A stretch of 64,000 nt of DNA, from NCBI GenBank assembly GCA_945862385.1, contig CAMAXV010000014.1:1-64000 (forward strand), read 5' to 3'. The DNA comes from Chitinophaga pinensis. Its GTDB lineage: Bacteria > Bacteroidota > Bacteroidia > Chitinophagales > Chitinophagaceae. Under the pieces are notes generated by a model. It was not told the DNA's origin and did no database searches. It saw only the letters and a list, made by a program, of their open reading frames with translations. Both the position numbers and the translations under genes were made by a program. This document shows positions 25,824 through 33,321 of the stretch, in pieces (position 1 is the stretch's first letter; each line of letters begins with the position of its first letter).

Positions 25824-27026
25824 TCAGGCAGACTTCCCTCTAAATACCCATTTGTATTTTCCAGCTTCAAGCGTAATTCCCCAATAGTCGAACACACCAC
25901 TACTTCTGTCGCCTGCAGCATTCAATAAGGTTTGACCGGTTATGCCAAAATATTTGGCTGATTCCGTTTTGAATATGTTTTTCACAGTAGTGTAATCATT
26001 TCCGGCCGAACGAGTTGACTCAACTGTTCGCGCAATGACCCATACAGCATCATAGGCTGCCAGTGCATAGGCATCAGGCTCCAGTCCGGTTTTAGCTTTA
26101 ATGGCAGCCGCAACAGCAGATAAATCAGGATGAGCTGTTGCCGGGAGTCCAAAATTGGGAGCTATGAAACCCACAGAAGCTGCAAAAGCGGCAGCTTGTG
26201 CATTTGCGGTTAGTGCAGGACTCAATACAATACCATCACCCCCATACCATTTAACGCTTGAAAAAATAGGATCAGCCGCTGCCTGTGCCATAATATCTGC
26301 ACCCTCGTCAAATGAAGCCAGGTAAACACCTACCTTATCAGCACCCTGTGAGGCAATATGAGTCTGCAGACGGGTTTTTAGCGCAGAAAGTAAAGTTGTT
26401 ATATTGGGAGAAGCTGCTGTATATGGCGTTAATGCATCAGTTTGGCCTCCCAAAGCTGTGAAAGCTTTGCCAACACTTTGCTGCAAACCCTTATTGCCTT
26501 CATCATCTCTGGACAGTGTAACGACTACTTTTTTGCCATCTTTTATCATCGAACCAGCCAGTGCAGGACCTTCTACCACATCACCCGGGCAGAACCTGAA
26601 GATGCCATCCTCTGCCACAGCCAGGCTGCTGGCCGTGCTACCCTGACTGATTATTATCAGGTTATTGGCATCGGCGATTGGCTTAACAACTGCAAGTTCA
26701 GCACTCGATTGCGGTCCGATGAAATACTTTATTTTTTTGGCCAGACCTGCATTGATGCCATCTTTGGCCAAGGCTGTTTCCAGTTTTGTTTCAAAAGTTG
26801 TTGCAGAAAAACTCAGTTTGTTTCCCTTTTGTTGCATGAATGCATTCACGTCAGTAACTGCAAGATTTATTGCCTCCTGAGAAGTAATACCAAGACTAGA
26901 CCAGTTGCCAGTGAGTGACAATAAAGCACCTATTTCAACTTTTTCCTGTAGAGAAGTAGAGCTTTTTTGACAACCAGAAAGGACGGATATAAATATGACT
27001 CCTATAAAAACAGAAAACTTTTTCAA
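25824..27026 (-). CDS. ABC transporter substrate-binding lipoprotein, Leu/Ile/Val-type
   Basis: A 400-residue periplasmic binding protein of the branched-chain amino-acid type. The N-terminus MKKFSVFIGVIFISVLSGCQ is a lipoprotein signal with lipobox LSGC. KVEIGALLSLTGNWSSLGI and EAINLAVTDVN open the type I binding fold, and DAYALAAYDAVWVIAR near residue 330 is typical. No permease or ATPase gene lies nearby, so it may act as a sensor or serve a distant transporter. It is 41 bp upstream of the DUF1080 gene. Confidence 0.83.
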   Translation of the reverse strand: MKKFSVFIGVIFISVLSGCQKSSTSLQEKVEIGALLSLTGNWSSLGITSQEAINLAVTDVNAFMQQKGNKLSFSATTFETKLETALAKDGINAGLAKKIKYFIGPQSSAELAVVKPIADANNLIIISQGSTASSLAVAEDGIFRFCPGDVVEGPALAGSMIKDGKKVVVTLSRDDEGNKGLQQSVGKAFTALGGQTDALTPYTAASPNITTLLSALKTRLQTHIASQGADKVGVYLASFDEGADIMAQAAADPIFSSVKWYGGDGIVLSPALTANAQAAAFAASVGFIAPNFGLPATAHPDLSAVAAAIKAKTGLEPDAYALAAYDAVWVIARTVESTRSAGNDYTTVKNIFKTESAKYFGITGQTLLNAAGDRSSGVFDYWGITLEAGKYKWVFRGKSA

Positions 27027-27204
27027 TTAAAATAAATTTCATGAAAGGTAGAAATAGATTTAGAGATTTGATCTCATGGATGAAATTCTTTTTAAATTTT
27101 TTTAAAGGAGGTTGGCATTTAAACCTTTTGTTATAGGATGCTCTATATTTAACTTAAATTAGTATTTAATTTAACACCTTAGAAGTAACCTAAATTAAAA
27201 TACT

Positions 27205-27846
27205 ATGAAAAACATAATAGAAAAAATTGCCTTTGATCTATTTCGCGAATGGACAAAAAAGGCTGCTGATGATTTCCCTGATTTGAGCTTTACAATTATC
27301 GATGAGAGAAAATTAGTCAGAGATTTTAAAACTGCTTTTACAAGCGCAATTCATGCACTCTTAAAAGAAGAAAAAGCCAACAGTCGATTACTACCTGGAT
27401 ATGATTATGGATTTATAATAGGATTTATCACAGGACACCTAAACTCTTTTTGGGGATTTGAATATATCACTAAACAAACTGATGAATTCAAGCATTATTT
27501 GATTAATATTTCACTCTTGGAATTTTTAAAATCTGATATCATAACTGCTGTAAAAATAAATACTCTTTATGATGATTATTACAATCTACTAACTAATCTC
27601 GAACATCGAGACCCCAAAATATCAGAAAAAATAATACCAAAATGGGATATAAATGAATCGAAATCTATTCAAAAAATCAATAAGAATATGAATCCGATAA
27701 TCCATTTTATAAGTAATCAGATTGAAGAAATGTTATTGAATCTATCAAAAAAAAATTACAAAGAATATCTGTCAGACTTGAAACCTACTTTAACTTATGA
27801 TTTTATAAAAGAAGAAATTAAGCGAGAAGAGGATAGAAGAAGCTGA
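27205..27846 (+). CDS. hypothetical protein
   Basis: A 213-residue protein I do not recognise. It has no signal peptide, is charged, and is predicted to be largely helical; a more hydrophobic stretch lies near residues 79-90 (YGFIIGFITGHL). Codons are markedly AT-rich compared with the genes on either side. It stands alone in an otherwise gene-poor stretch next to an insertion-sequence relic and a duplicated tRNA end, so recent acquisition is likely. I assign no function. Confidence 0.6.
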   Translation: MKNIIEKIAFDLFREWTKKAADDFPDLSFTIIDERKLVRDFKTAFTSAIHALLKEEKANSRLLPGYDYGFIIGFITGHLNSFWGFEYITKQTDEFKHYLINISLLEFLKSDIITAVKINTLYDDYYNLLTNLEHRDPKISEKIIPKWDINESKSIQKINKNMNPIIHFISNQIEEMLLNLSKKNYKEYLSDLKPTLTYDFIKEEIKREEDRRS

Positions 27847-28121
27847 GAAAACGAACCTGATGACTACAGAGAAAACGTCATGTTCAACTTTGAGCCGGCG
27901 ACCAGGACTCACAGAGCTTTCAATTTAGCGTTTTGACAAGGTAAAATAAGTCTGGTATAGCGTAAATAGAAAAAGTCTAAAACAAATTCTGAACTTTTAT
28001 CTATTTTTAGAGCAACCCTCTGACTCTGAGCCGCGGAAAAGTTCTTCTTTTTCATGTTTAAACCATTTAAGTTAGAAAATATTCTCTAAATCCGAATGGT
28101 CTAATTTTTGGGGAACCTTAC
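27847..28121. other. intergenic stretch without a gene
   Basis: I see no convincing reading frame here. Short segments such as GAGCCGGCGACCAGGACTC look like coding or tRNA-adjacent DNA that has lost its frame, in keeping with a decayed insertion region. Confidence 0.4.
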
Positions 28122-28265
28122 ATGGAGTATAAAATCGAAGGAATCACCCTAAGAAACGACAAAGGCTCACAGTTCATTGCAGGCGTGGTAAGGCAGTTTA
28201 CGAAAGTCAAACAACTTTACGCTGAAACCCTGTCCCAGATGGCATTTCAGCCTGTTTTGGGCAAA
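28122..28265 (+). pseudogene. IS3-type transposase relic (rve domain fragment)
   Basis: The short frame reads GITLRNDKGSQFIAGVVRQF, close to the integrase-core segment around the second catalytic Asp of IS3-family OrfB proteins (usually RNDNGSQF). The Asn to Lys change and the absence of the rest of the domain on either side mark it as a remnant. The frame then runs into a terminator hairpin and a tRNA-Leu 3' end copy, so the last 20 codons are not protein-derived. The identification rests on about 20 residues. Confidence 0.45.
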
Positions 28266-28292
28266 AAAAATCCTGCATTATTGCAGGATTTA
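28265..28292. terminator. hairpin beside the duplicated tRNA-Leu end
   Basis: AATCCTGCA and TGCAGGATT pair around a TTAT loop, with an A run on the left side that gives U residues when read on the minus strand. It follows the tRNA-Leu end copy at 28294-28314 exactly as the terminator at 28433 follows the real tRNA. Confidence 0.65.
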
Positions 28293-28293
28293 A

Positions 28294-28314
28294 ATCAGTG
28301 CCCAAGACTGGATT
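28294..28314 (-). repeat. duplicated 3' end of tRNA-Leu
   Basis: These 21 bases are identical to 28467-28487, which cover the 3' end of tRNA-Leu(GAG) and the first flanking bases. This is the part of a tRNA gene that site-specific integration normally duplicates. The 150 bp between the copies hold palindromes but no gene. Confidence 0.75.
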
Positions 28315-28432
28315 ACCTGCGGTGATCCAATTGTCCTGCGGGGGGGCATACTAACAAAAAAGTCCTGGCTCGCTTCGCTCACCCTGGTATTTTTTCTGTC
28401 CGCTCCCCGAAGCAAGCTTCGGTCGCGGCCAT
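28315..28432. repeat. palindrome-rich GC segment between tRNA-Leu end copies
   Basis: The segment contains the perfect inverted repeat CCGAAGCAAGCTTCGG near 28407-28422 and a CTCGCTTCGCTCA hairpin near 28374-28386 next to A and T runs. It is far more GC-rich than its surroundings and resembles interspersed palindromic elements. Confidence 0.5.
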
Positions 28433-28466
28433 AAAAAAAGTCCCGCACTTCGTGCAGGACTTTTTT
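28433..28466 (-). terminator. intrinsic terminator of tRNA-Leu(GAG)
   Basis: Read on the minus strand, GTCCTGCAC pairs with GTGCGGGAC, with one mismatch, and is followed by a long T run. It lies 6 bases after the tRNA 3' end. Confidence 0.8.
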
Positions 28467-28471
28467 ATCAG

Positions 28472-28555
28472 TGCCCAAGACTGGATTCGAACCAGCACGC
28501 CGTTTCCAGCGCTACCACCTCAAGGTAGTGCGTCTACCAGTTTCGCCACCTGGGC
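28472..28555 (-). tRNA. tRNA-Leu (anticodon GAG)
   Basis: The minus strand folds as a class II tRNA of 84 nt. The acceptor is GCCCAGG/CTTGGGC with discriminator A, the anticodon stem is CTACC/GGTAG with loop TTGAGGT (GAG), there is a long variable arm, and the T arm is CTGG-TTCGAAT-CCAG. The CCA end is not encoded. Its 3' end is duplicated at 28294. Confidence 0.95.
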
Positions 28556-28609
28556 CCGAGGGACGACAAAATTATATAATTTAACGCACAAGAAAAAATC
28601 ATGATTAAA

Positions 28610-29761
28610 TTATTTTATCAGAACGATTCTAAAAGTGGTTCCTTTACCGGGTTCTGAAGATTTTATAATGAGTTGTCCGCCATGATTCTCTTCAATAATT
28701 CTTTTTGAGAGTGTAAGTCCAAGTCCCCACCCGCGTTTTTTTGTACTGAATCCGGGTCTGAAAATATGCTCTTGATCCGCCATGGAAATACCCTTCCCAT
28801 TATCAGTAATATCAATGATAAGCTGATTCGTATTGCTAAAAAGGTCAACCCGGATTTGCCCTGTCCCCTCTTCCATGGCATCAAGCGCGTTTTTAAGCAG
28901 GTTTTCAATAACCCATTCAATAAGGGGAGCTGCTACATCAATCACAACAGGTTGTTCTGGTTGTTTGCCCAACTGGAGATCAATCTTGGTAGCTGCTCTT
29001 TTTCTGATGTAGTCTATTGTTCTGCCAACAAGTATGCTGATGTCTGTAGGTGTTTTCCTGGGTTTACTGCCAATCAGGCTAAACCTTTCTGTTATCAATT
29101 CCAGACGGTTGATATCCTTATCCATTTCATTCAGGACCATTTCCTTTTGATCAGTTTCACGCAACATGGCTGTCCAGCCAATTAAAGCTGAAATTGGAGT
29201 ACCCAGCTGGTGTGCAGTTTCCTTCGCCAATCCTGTCCACAGCAGCTCTTTTTCGGTCTTATGTCTGTATTGGATGGCAACAAAAAGTATGGATATAAAA
29301 AGGATAACTACAATCAATTGCAGGATTGGAAAATACCTGATTTGCTTGAGTAAGGTTGACTCACCATAATAATATTTATTATACTTCAAACCATCTGCAT
29401 CCAGGTAAGTGATGATGAGATGGTTATCATTTTTAAATCTGGTTAGCTGATCTTGCAGGTAAACCGGGTTCTTAACGGCAAGTTGGCTGTCCAGATTCAT
29501 GTAATTCATGATACTGTCTCTTTCATCTGCTTCTATGACCGGGATACTTTTTTGTTCAGCAATGATGACCATTTGCAAAGAAAGGTCATCAGTAGAATCA
29601 GCCTTTGCAATCATTTGTTGAGCTGTAACCCATTCCTGCATTTGTCTGGACTCTTTTTGAGCTATCCGGTTGCTCAGGTAATCAGAATAAAAAAAAGTAC
29701 CTGCAATAATTAAAACTGCAACCAGGGATATGAAGACCGTGCTGATTAAACTTTTACCCAT
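28610..29761 (-). CDS. sensor histidine kinase (orphan)
   Basis: A 383-residue membrane kinase. Membrane segments near residues 8-28 and 146-165 bracket a short periplasmic sensor. ETAHQLGTPISALIGW near residue 189 is the H-box with the phosphorylated His. NLLKNALDAMEEG, DITDNGKGIS and KRGWGLGLTLSKRI are the N, G1 and G2 ATP-binding boxes, all intact. No response regulator gene adjoins it on either side, so its partner is not visible. It is divergent from the glycosyltransferase gene at 29854. Confidence 0.92.
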   Translation of the reverse strand: MGKSLISTVFISLVAVLIIAGTFFYSDYLSNRIAQKESRQMQEWVTAQQMIAKADSTDDLSLQMVIIAEQKSIPVIEADERDSIMNYMNLDSQLAVKNPVYLQDQLTRFKNDNHLIITYLDADGLKYNKYYYGESTLLKQIRYFPILQLIVVILFISILFVAIQYRHKTEKELLWTGLAKETAHQLGTPISALIGWTAMLRETDQKEMVLNEMDKDINRLELITERFSLIGSKPRKTPTDISILVGRTIDYIRKRAATKIDLQLGKQPEQPVVIDVAAPLIEWVIENLLKNALDAMEEGTGQIRVDLFSNTNQLIIDITDNGKGISMADQEHIFRPGFSTKKRGWGLGLTLSKRIIEENHGGQLIIKSSEPGKGTTFRIVLIK

Positions 29762-29840
29762 AAATAATTTTGTAGCTACGGTTTAAGGCAAATTTGACGA
29801 ATAATCCTTAGCAGACAAAGAAAATTCCAATCATTCACAT

Positions 29841-29848
29841 TATTTTTG
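29841..29848 (+). promoter_or_regulatory. -7 promoter box abutting the glycosyltransferase start
   Basis: TATTTTTG fits TAnnTTTG and ends 5 bases before the ATG at 29854; the intervening AAGGA could also serve as a ribosome site if transcription starts further upstream. Confidence 0.4.
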
Positions 29849-29853
29849 AAGGA

Positions 29854-30894
29854 ATGGACAAAATCGTTCAATTACCTGCTGTTGCTGTTATCATTTTAAA
29901 CTGGAATGGTAAAAAATACCTGGAAAGGTTTATACCTGTTTTACTGCAATCTTCATATCCCGATTTTAAAATTTATGTGGCCGATAATGGGTCTACTGAT
30001 GATTCAATTGCTTTTTTGAGGCAAACTCATCCTAAGGTAATAATCATTCCAGAGTCTACAAATGAAGGTTTTGCGGGAGGCTATAACCGGGCTATTCAAC
30101 AAATTCCGGAAGAATTTTTAGTACTACTCAATTCAGACATTGAAGTAACTCAAAACTGGTTGGAATCTCCAGTAAATATGATGCTAAGGGATCCTGCAAT
30201 TGGAGCTGTTCAACCCAAAATACTTGATTTCAACAATAAAAAACGATTTGAGTATGCAGGAGCAGCAGGTGGTTGGATAGATACTCTGGGCTATCCATTT
30301 TCGATGGGAAGGGTTTTTGATATACTTGAGAATGACCACCAACAATATGATAAGCCCACTCCAATATTCTGGGCATCAGGTGCTGCTATGTTTACAAGAA
30401 AATCAATCTTTATACAACTCGGAGGATTCGACAGCTATTTTTTTGCACACCAGGAAGAAATAGACCTTTGCTGGCGCATGCAAAAGGCTGGCTATAAAAT
30501 CATGAGTTCTCCGGCTTCAATAGTATACCATATCGGAGGAGGTACGCTTTCCAAAGATAATCCCCGGAAGATATACCTGAATTTCAGGAATAACCTCATC
30601 ATGCTTTGGAAAAATCTTGAAGGAATTAACAGGTATCTTATACTTACAGCAAGATTTATGCTTGATGCGGTAAGTGCCTGGAAAAACCTGCTCAGCGGAC
30701 AACCATCCTATTTCAAAGCAGTTGTGAATGCACATTTTGGATTTTTCAAATGGCTTTTATTTGCGCAAAAAAAAGCTTCAATGCATGAATCCGGAAATAA
30801 TCGCCTGACAGGATTATACAAAGGCAGTATAGTATGGCAACACTTCATTAAAAAGAAAACAAGGTTTTCTGAAATTGTTGCTACAGAGAATTGA
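29854..30894 (+). CDS. glycosyltransferase family 2 (rhamnosyltransferase-like)
   Basis: The 346-residue protein has VIILNWNGKKYLERF near the start, ADNGSTDDS near residue 44, and FLVLLNSDIEVTQNWLE near residue 88 with the DXD-equivalent. FWASGAAMFTRKSIFIQLGGFD is the acceptor motif, followed by HQEEIDLCWRMQKAGYK with the catalytic ED and QxxRW-like region. The layout resembles WbbL/RfbF-type rhamnosyltransferases. It is not in the polysaccharide cluster and probably forms a unit with the small membrane protein downstream. Confidence 0.9.
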   Translation: MDKIVQLPAVAVIILNWNGKKYLERFIPVLLQSSYPDFKIYVADNGSTDDSIAFLRQTHPKVIIIPESTNEGFAGGYNRAIQQIPEEFLVLLNSDIEVTQNWLESPVNMMLRDPAIGAVQPKILDFNNKKRFEYAGAAGGWIDTLGYPFSMGRVFDILENDHQQYDKPTPIFWASGAAMFTRKSIFIQLGGFDSYFFAHQEEIDLCWRMQKAGYKIMSSPASIVYHIGGGTLSKDNPRKIYLNFRNNLIMLWKNLEGINRYLILTARFMLDAVSAWKNLLSGQPSYFKAVVNAHFGFFKWLLFAQKKASMHESGNNRLTGLYKGSIVWQHFIKKKTRFSEIVATEN

Positions 30895-30912
30895 AATATA
30901 AACACGTTTTAT

Positions 30913-30920
30913 TATTTTTG
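30913..30920 (+). promoter_or_regulatory. -7 promoter box of the 68-residue protein gene
   Basis: TATTTTTG matches TAnnTTTG, with the ATG at 30938, which leaves a leader of about 10 nt. Confidence 0.4.
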
Positions 30921-30937
30921 CCAAGCAAAATAGAGAT

Positions 30938-31144
30938 ATGCAAAATAACACACAGGATACTGCAGCCAAAAATGATTTTGGCAGAAATTGGGTAAGTTCT
31001 TCACGCTTCCTCTTTCACATTCAGCTCTTTGCATTCGTTGCTTTTGTAATGGGAGGATGCTACGGATTATACAGCATGCGTTATAAAGGTAAGCCTAAAG
31101 TTGAGGTTCCTGAGAGCACTCAATACACGCCTAAATACAAATAA
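30938..31144 (+). CDS. small single-pass membrane protein, unknown
   Basis: A 68-residue protein with a hydrophilic start, one membrane segment at about residues 24-46 (FHIQLFAFVAFVMGGCYGLY), and a short basic and proline-containing tail. I do not recognise a named domain. It is 43 bp after the glycosyltransferase gene and has its own -7 box. The frame is well placed and ends before the tRNA promoter, so it is likely a real gene. Confidence 0.65.
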   Translation: MQNNTQDTAAKNDFGRNWVSSSRFLFHIQLFAFVAFVMGGCYGLYSMRYKGKPKVEVPESTQYTPKYK

Positions 31145-31175
31145 GAATTTTCTTTTTTATTTCAATTCTTATTTA

Positions 31176-31183
31176 TATTTTTG
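31176..31183 (+). promoter_or_regulatory. -7 promoter box of the tRNA-Gly/tRNA-Leu operon
   Basis: TATTTTTG fits TAnnTTTG and lies 22 bases before the tRNA-Gly 5' end. Confidence 0.45.
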
Positions 31184-31205
31184 CAGCCCAATCGTTCTTA
31201 AACAT

Positions 31206-31278
31206 GCGGAAGTAGCTCAGCTGGTAGAGCATAACCTTGCCAAGGTTAGGGTCGCGGGTTCGAATCTCGTCTTCCGCT
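31206..31278 (+). tRNA. tRNA-Gly (anticodon GCC)
   Basis: A standard 73-nt cloverleaf: acceptor GCGGAAG/CTTCCGC with discriminator T, D arm GCTC/GAGC, anticodon stem TAACC/GGTTA with loop TTGCCAA (GCC), and T arm GCGGG-TTCGAAT-CTCGT with one weak pair. No CCA is encoded. It is the first gene of a two-tRNA operon. Confidence 0.96.
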
Positions 31279-31340
31279 CGAAATTCCATCAACAGATGGA
31301 ATTTTTTGTTTAGTGACATCATGAAAATTTGTCTCCATTA

Positions 31341-31427
31341 GCCCGGGTGGTGGAATTGGTAGACACGCAGGACTTAAAATCCTGTTCGCCGAAAAAGCGA
31401 GTGCGGGTTCGATTCCCGCCCCGGGCA
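31341..31427 (+). tRNA. tRNA-Leu (anticodon TAA)
   Basis: An 87-nt class II tRNA: acceptor GCCCGGG/CCCGGGC with discriminator A, anticodon stem CAGGA/TCCTG with loop CTTAAAA (TAA), a long variable arm, and T arm GCGGG-TTCGATT-CCCGC. It follows tRNA-Gly by 62 bp and ends next to a strong terminator. Confidence 0.96.
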
Positions 31428-31430
31428 CAC

Positions 31431-31467
31431 AACAACAAATCCCTGACTACGTCGGGGATTTGTTGTT
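31431..31467. terminator. bidirectional terminator between tRNA-Leu and the symporter gene
   Basis: AACAACAAATCCC and GGGATTTGTTGTT form a 13-bp stem around a short loop. It ends the tRNA operon and, on the other strand, can end the symporter transcript that stops at 31487. Confidence 0.8.
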
Positions 31468-31486
31468 AATTAACGTAATGATTTCT

Positions 31487-33169
31487 TTATTTTTTCTCTC
31501 CGATAAACATCTGCAATAAAAATGCGAAGCAAACAACGCTCAAAGCTCCAATGGCATTGAGCCACAACCAACCAATATCCGTAAATTTATACATACTCAG
31601 TACAACAGTCTCTCCAAGTATGGCTGCATAAAATACTGCATTCCCTTTTACTTTTTTCAGGTAAAAAGCTACGAGGAAAATACCAAGCATTACACCATAG
31701 AACCAGGAGCCCAATATATTAACAGCTTCAATCAGGCTGCCCAGGTTTGTAGCAAACTGCGCGAACACGATACAAAAAACACCCCAGAATAAGGTATACC
31801 AGCGTGAAAGCCTGAACTCCTCTTCTGGTGAAGGATTTTCATTGATATATATTTTATGAAAATCAATCAGCGTGGCCGAAGATAGAGAATTGAACGTAGC
31901 GGCAATGCTGCCCCATGCAGCCAGGAAAATTACGGCAATCAGTAATCCGATCAATCCTTTTGGCATGTGGTCCATTACAAACCGAATAAAAATATAATTG
32001 GTATCAGATTGTTCAATGGGTATGCCTGATTCCTTTACCAAACCCATCATAGATTGTCTGATAGTCAATTCGCGGGTGCTGATCTCTTTTAATGCATCTT
32101 TCGTTAAATCCTGGTGGCTGGCATTCCAGCTTTCGAGCAGTGCACCCTTTTTGAGCTCAAGCGCTGCATGCTCTTTTTCCAGTGCTTCAACCTGCCCTTT
32201 GTAGGCAGTAGTTTTAAGTTTTTCAACAGCAAGCTTATTGAAGTAAACAGGAGCAGCGTTGAACATGTAGAACACGAAAACAAGTACACCAATCATCAGG
32301 ATAAAATACTGCATGGGAATCTTGACAATACCATTCATGATAAGTCCAATTCTGCTTTCCCGCACAGAACTTGCGGTCAGATACCTTCCAACTTGACTCT
32401 GATCGGTTCCAAAATAGGATAATGCCAGGAAAAAGCCACCTATAACGCCACTGAAGATATTAAACCTGTCGTTCCAATTGAACCCCTCTTCAGTTATACC
32501 AGTAGTAATTACATTCATCTTCCCCATTTCCTTTCCGAGGCTCAAAGCATCAAATAAACCCATGCCTTCAGGCAACATTTCCAAAAGCAGCCAGGCGGCC
32601 AGAAATAATCCCAAAAAGATGATGCCTAACTGAAGTTGCTGGGTATAGGCAACGGCGCGTGCTCCCCCACTTATACTGTAGAGTATAACAACACCTCCCA
32701 TGATCACATTTGTAAGGTAAATATTCCAGCCTAAAACGGAAGATAGAATGATTGCGGGAGCATAGACGCTGATACCAGTGGCTAATGCCCTTGAAAACAA
32801 AAAAAGAAAGGCGGTAAGTGTTCTGGTTTTGCGGTCAAACCTTTTTTCCAGGAACTCGTAAGCGGTATAAATATTGAGTTTATGGAAGATTGGGACGAAG
32901 GTGATGCACAAAACAATCATCGCCAGCGGTAGTCCGAAATAATACTGTAGAAACCGCATGCCATCTGTGTAGGCCTGTCCGGGTCCGGATAAAAAAGTTA
33001 CTGCACTGGCCTGGGTGCCCACAATGCTGAGCATAACCATATACCAGGGCAGTTCACGACCACTTCTGTAATAACCATTGATGTCTTTTGTGGCTTTGCC
33101 TTTGTAAACACCATAGAGTACCACAACAATCAATGTAAACAAAAGTACTCCCCAATCCAGTAAACTCAT
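31487..33169 (-). CDS. sodium/solute symporter (SSS family)
   Basis: A 560-residue membrane protein with about 13-14 membrane segments. GYYRSGRELPWYMVMLSIVGTQASAVTFLSGPG-type sequence near residue 32 and TGISVYAPAIILSS near residue 132 are SSS features. The second half carries NSLSSATLIDF near residue 428. A hydrophilic, helical stretch of about 85 residues near 310-400 interrupts the membrane core. The substrate is unknown; relatives carry sialic acid, sugars or amino acids. It is translationally coupled (ATGA) to a small membrane protein gene upstream, which in turn overlaps the PIG-L deacetylase gene, so uptake of a deacetylation product is plausible. Confidence 0.88.
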   Translation of the reverse strand: MSLLDWGVLLFTLIVVVLYGVYKGKATKDINGYYRSGRELPWYMVMLSIVGTQASAVTFLSGPGQAYTDGMRFLQYYFGLPLAMIVLCITFVPIFHKLNIYTAYEFLEKRFDRKTRTLTAFLFLFSRALATGISVYAPAIILSSVLGWNIYLTNVIMGGVVILYSISGGARAVAYTQQLQLGIIFLGLFLAAWLLLEMLPEGMGLFDALSLGKEMGKMNVITTGITEEGFNWNDRFNIFSGVIGGFFLALSYFGTDQSQVGRYLTASSVRESRIGLIMNGIVKIPMQYFILMIGVLVFVFYMFNAAPVYFNKLAVEKLKTTAYKGQVEALEKEHAALELKKGALLESWNASHQDLTKDALKEISTRELTIRQSMMGLVKESGIPIEQSDTNYIFIRFVMDHMPKGLIGLLIAVIFLAAWGSIAATFNSLSSATLIDFHKIYINENPSPEEEFRLSRWYTLFWGVFCIVFAQFATNLGSLIEAVNILGSWFYGVMLGIFLVAFYLKKVKGNAVFYAAILGETVVLSMYKFTDIGWLWLNAIGALSVVCFAFLLQMFIGEKK

Positions 33170-33321
33170 CGCTTGTCTCTTTTATAAATGATTGCTGCCA
33201 CCAGAATACCTATAAGTAACCCCAGTGCGATTTTTTTCCTTACCAGGGCAATCAAAAGGCCCAGCCCCAATCCCACTATCAATGCAAACACCGGCGAACG
33301 GCCCTTGTTACTTTTATTCAT
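33166..33321 (-). CDS. small membrane protein overlapping both neighbours
   Basis: This 51-residue frame begins MNKSNKGRSPVFALIVGLG and contains two short hydrophobic stretches separated by ALVRKK, ending in YKRDKR. Its ATG overlaps the last 8 bases of the PIG-L gene, and its TGA shares four bases with the ATG of the symporter gene. Such double overlap is hard to explain unless it is translated as part of the operon. It may be a symporter accessory subunit; I recognise no family. Confidence 0.7.
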   Translation of the reverse strand: MNKSNKGRSPVFALIVGLGLGLLIALVRKKIALGLLIGILVAAIIYKRDKR

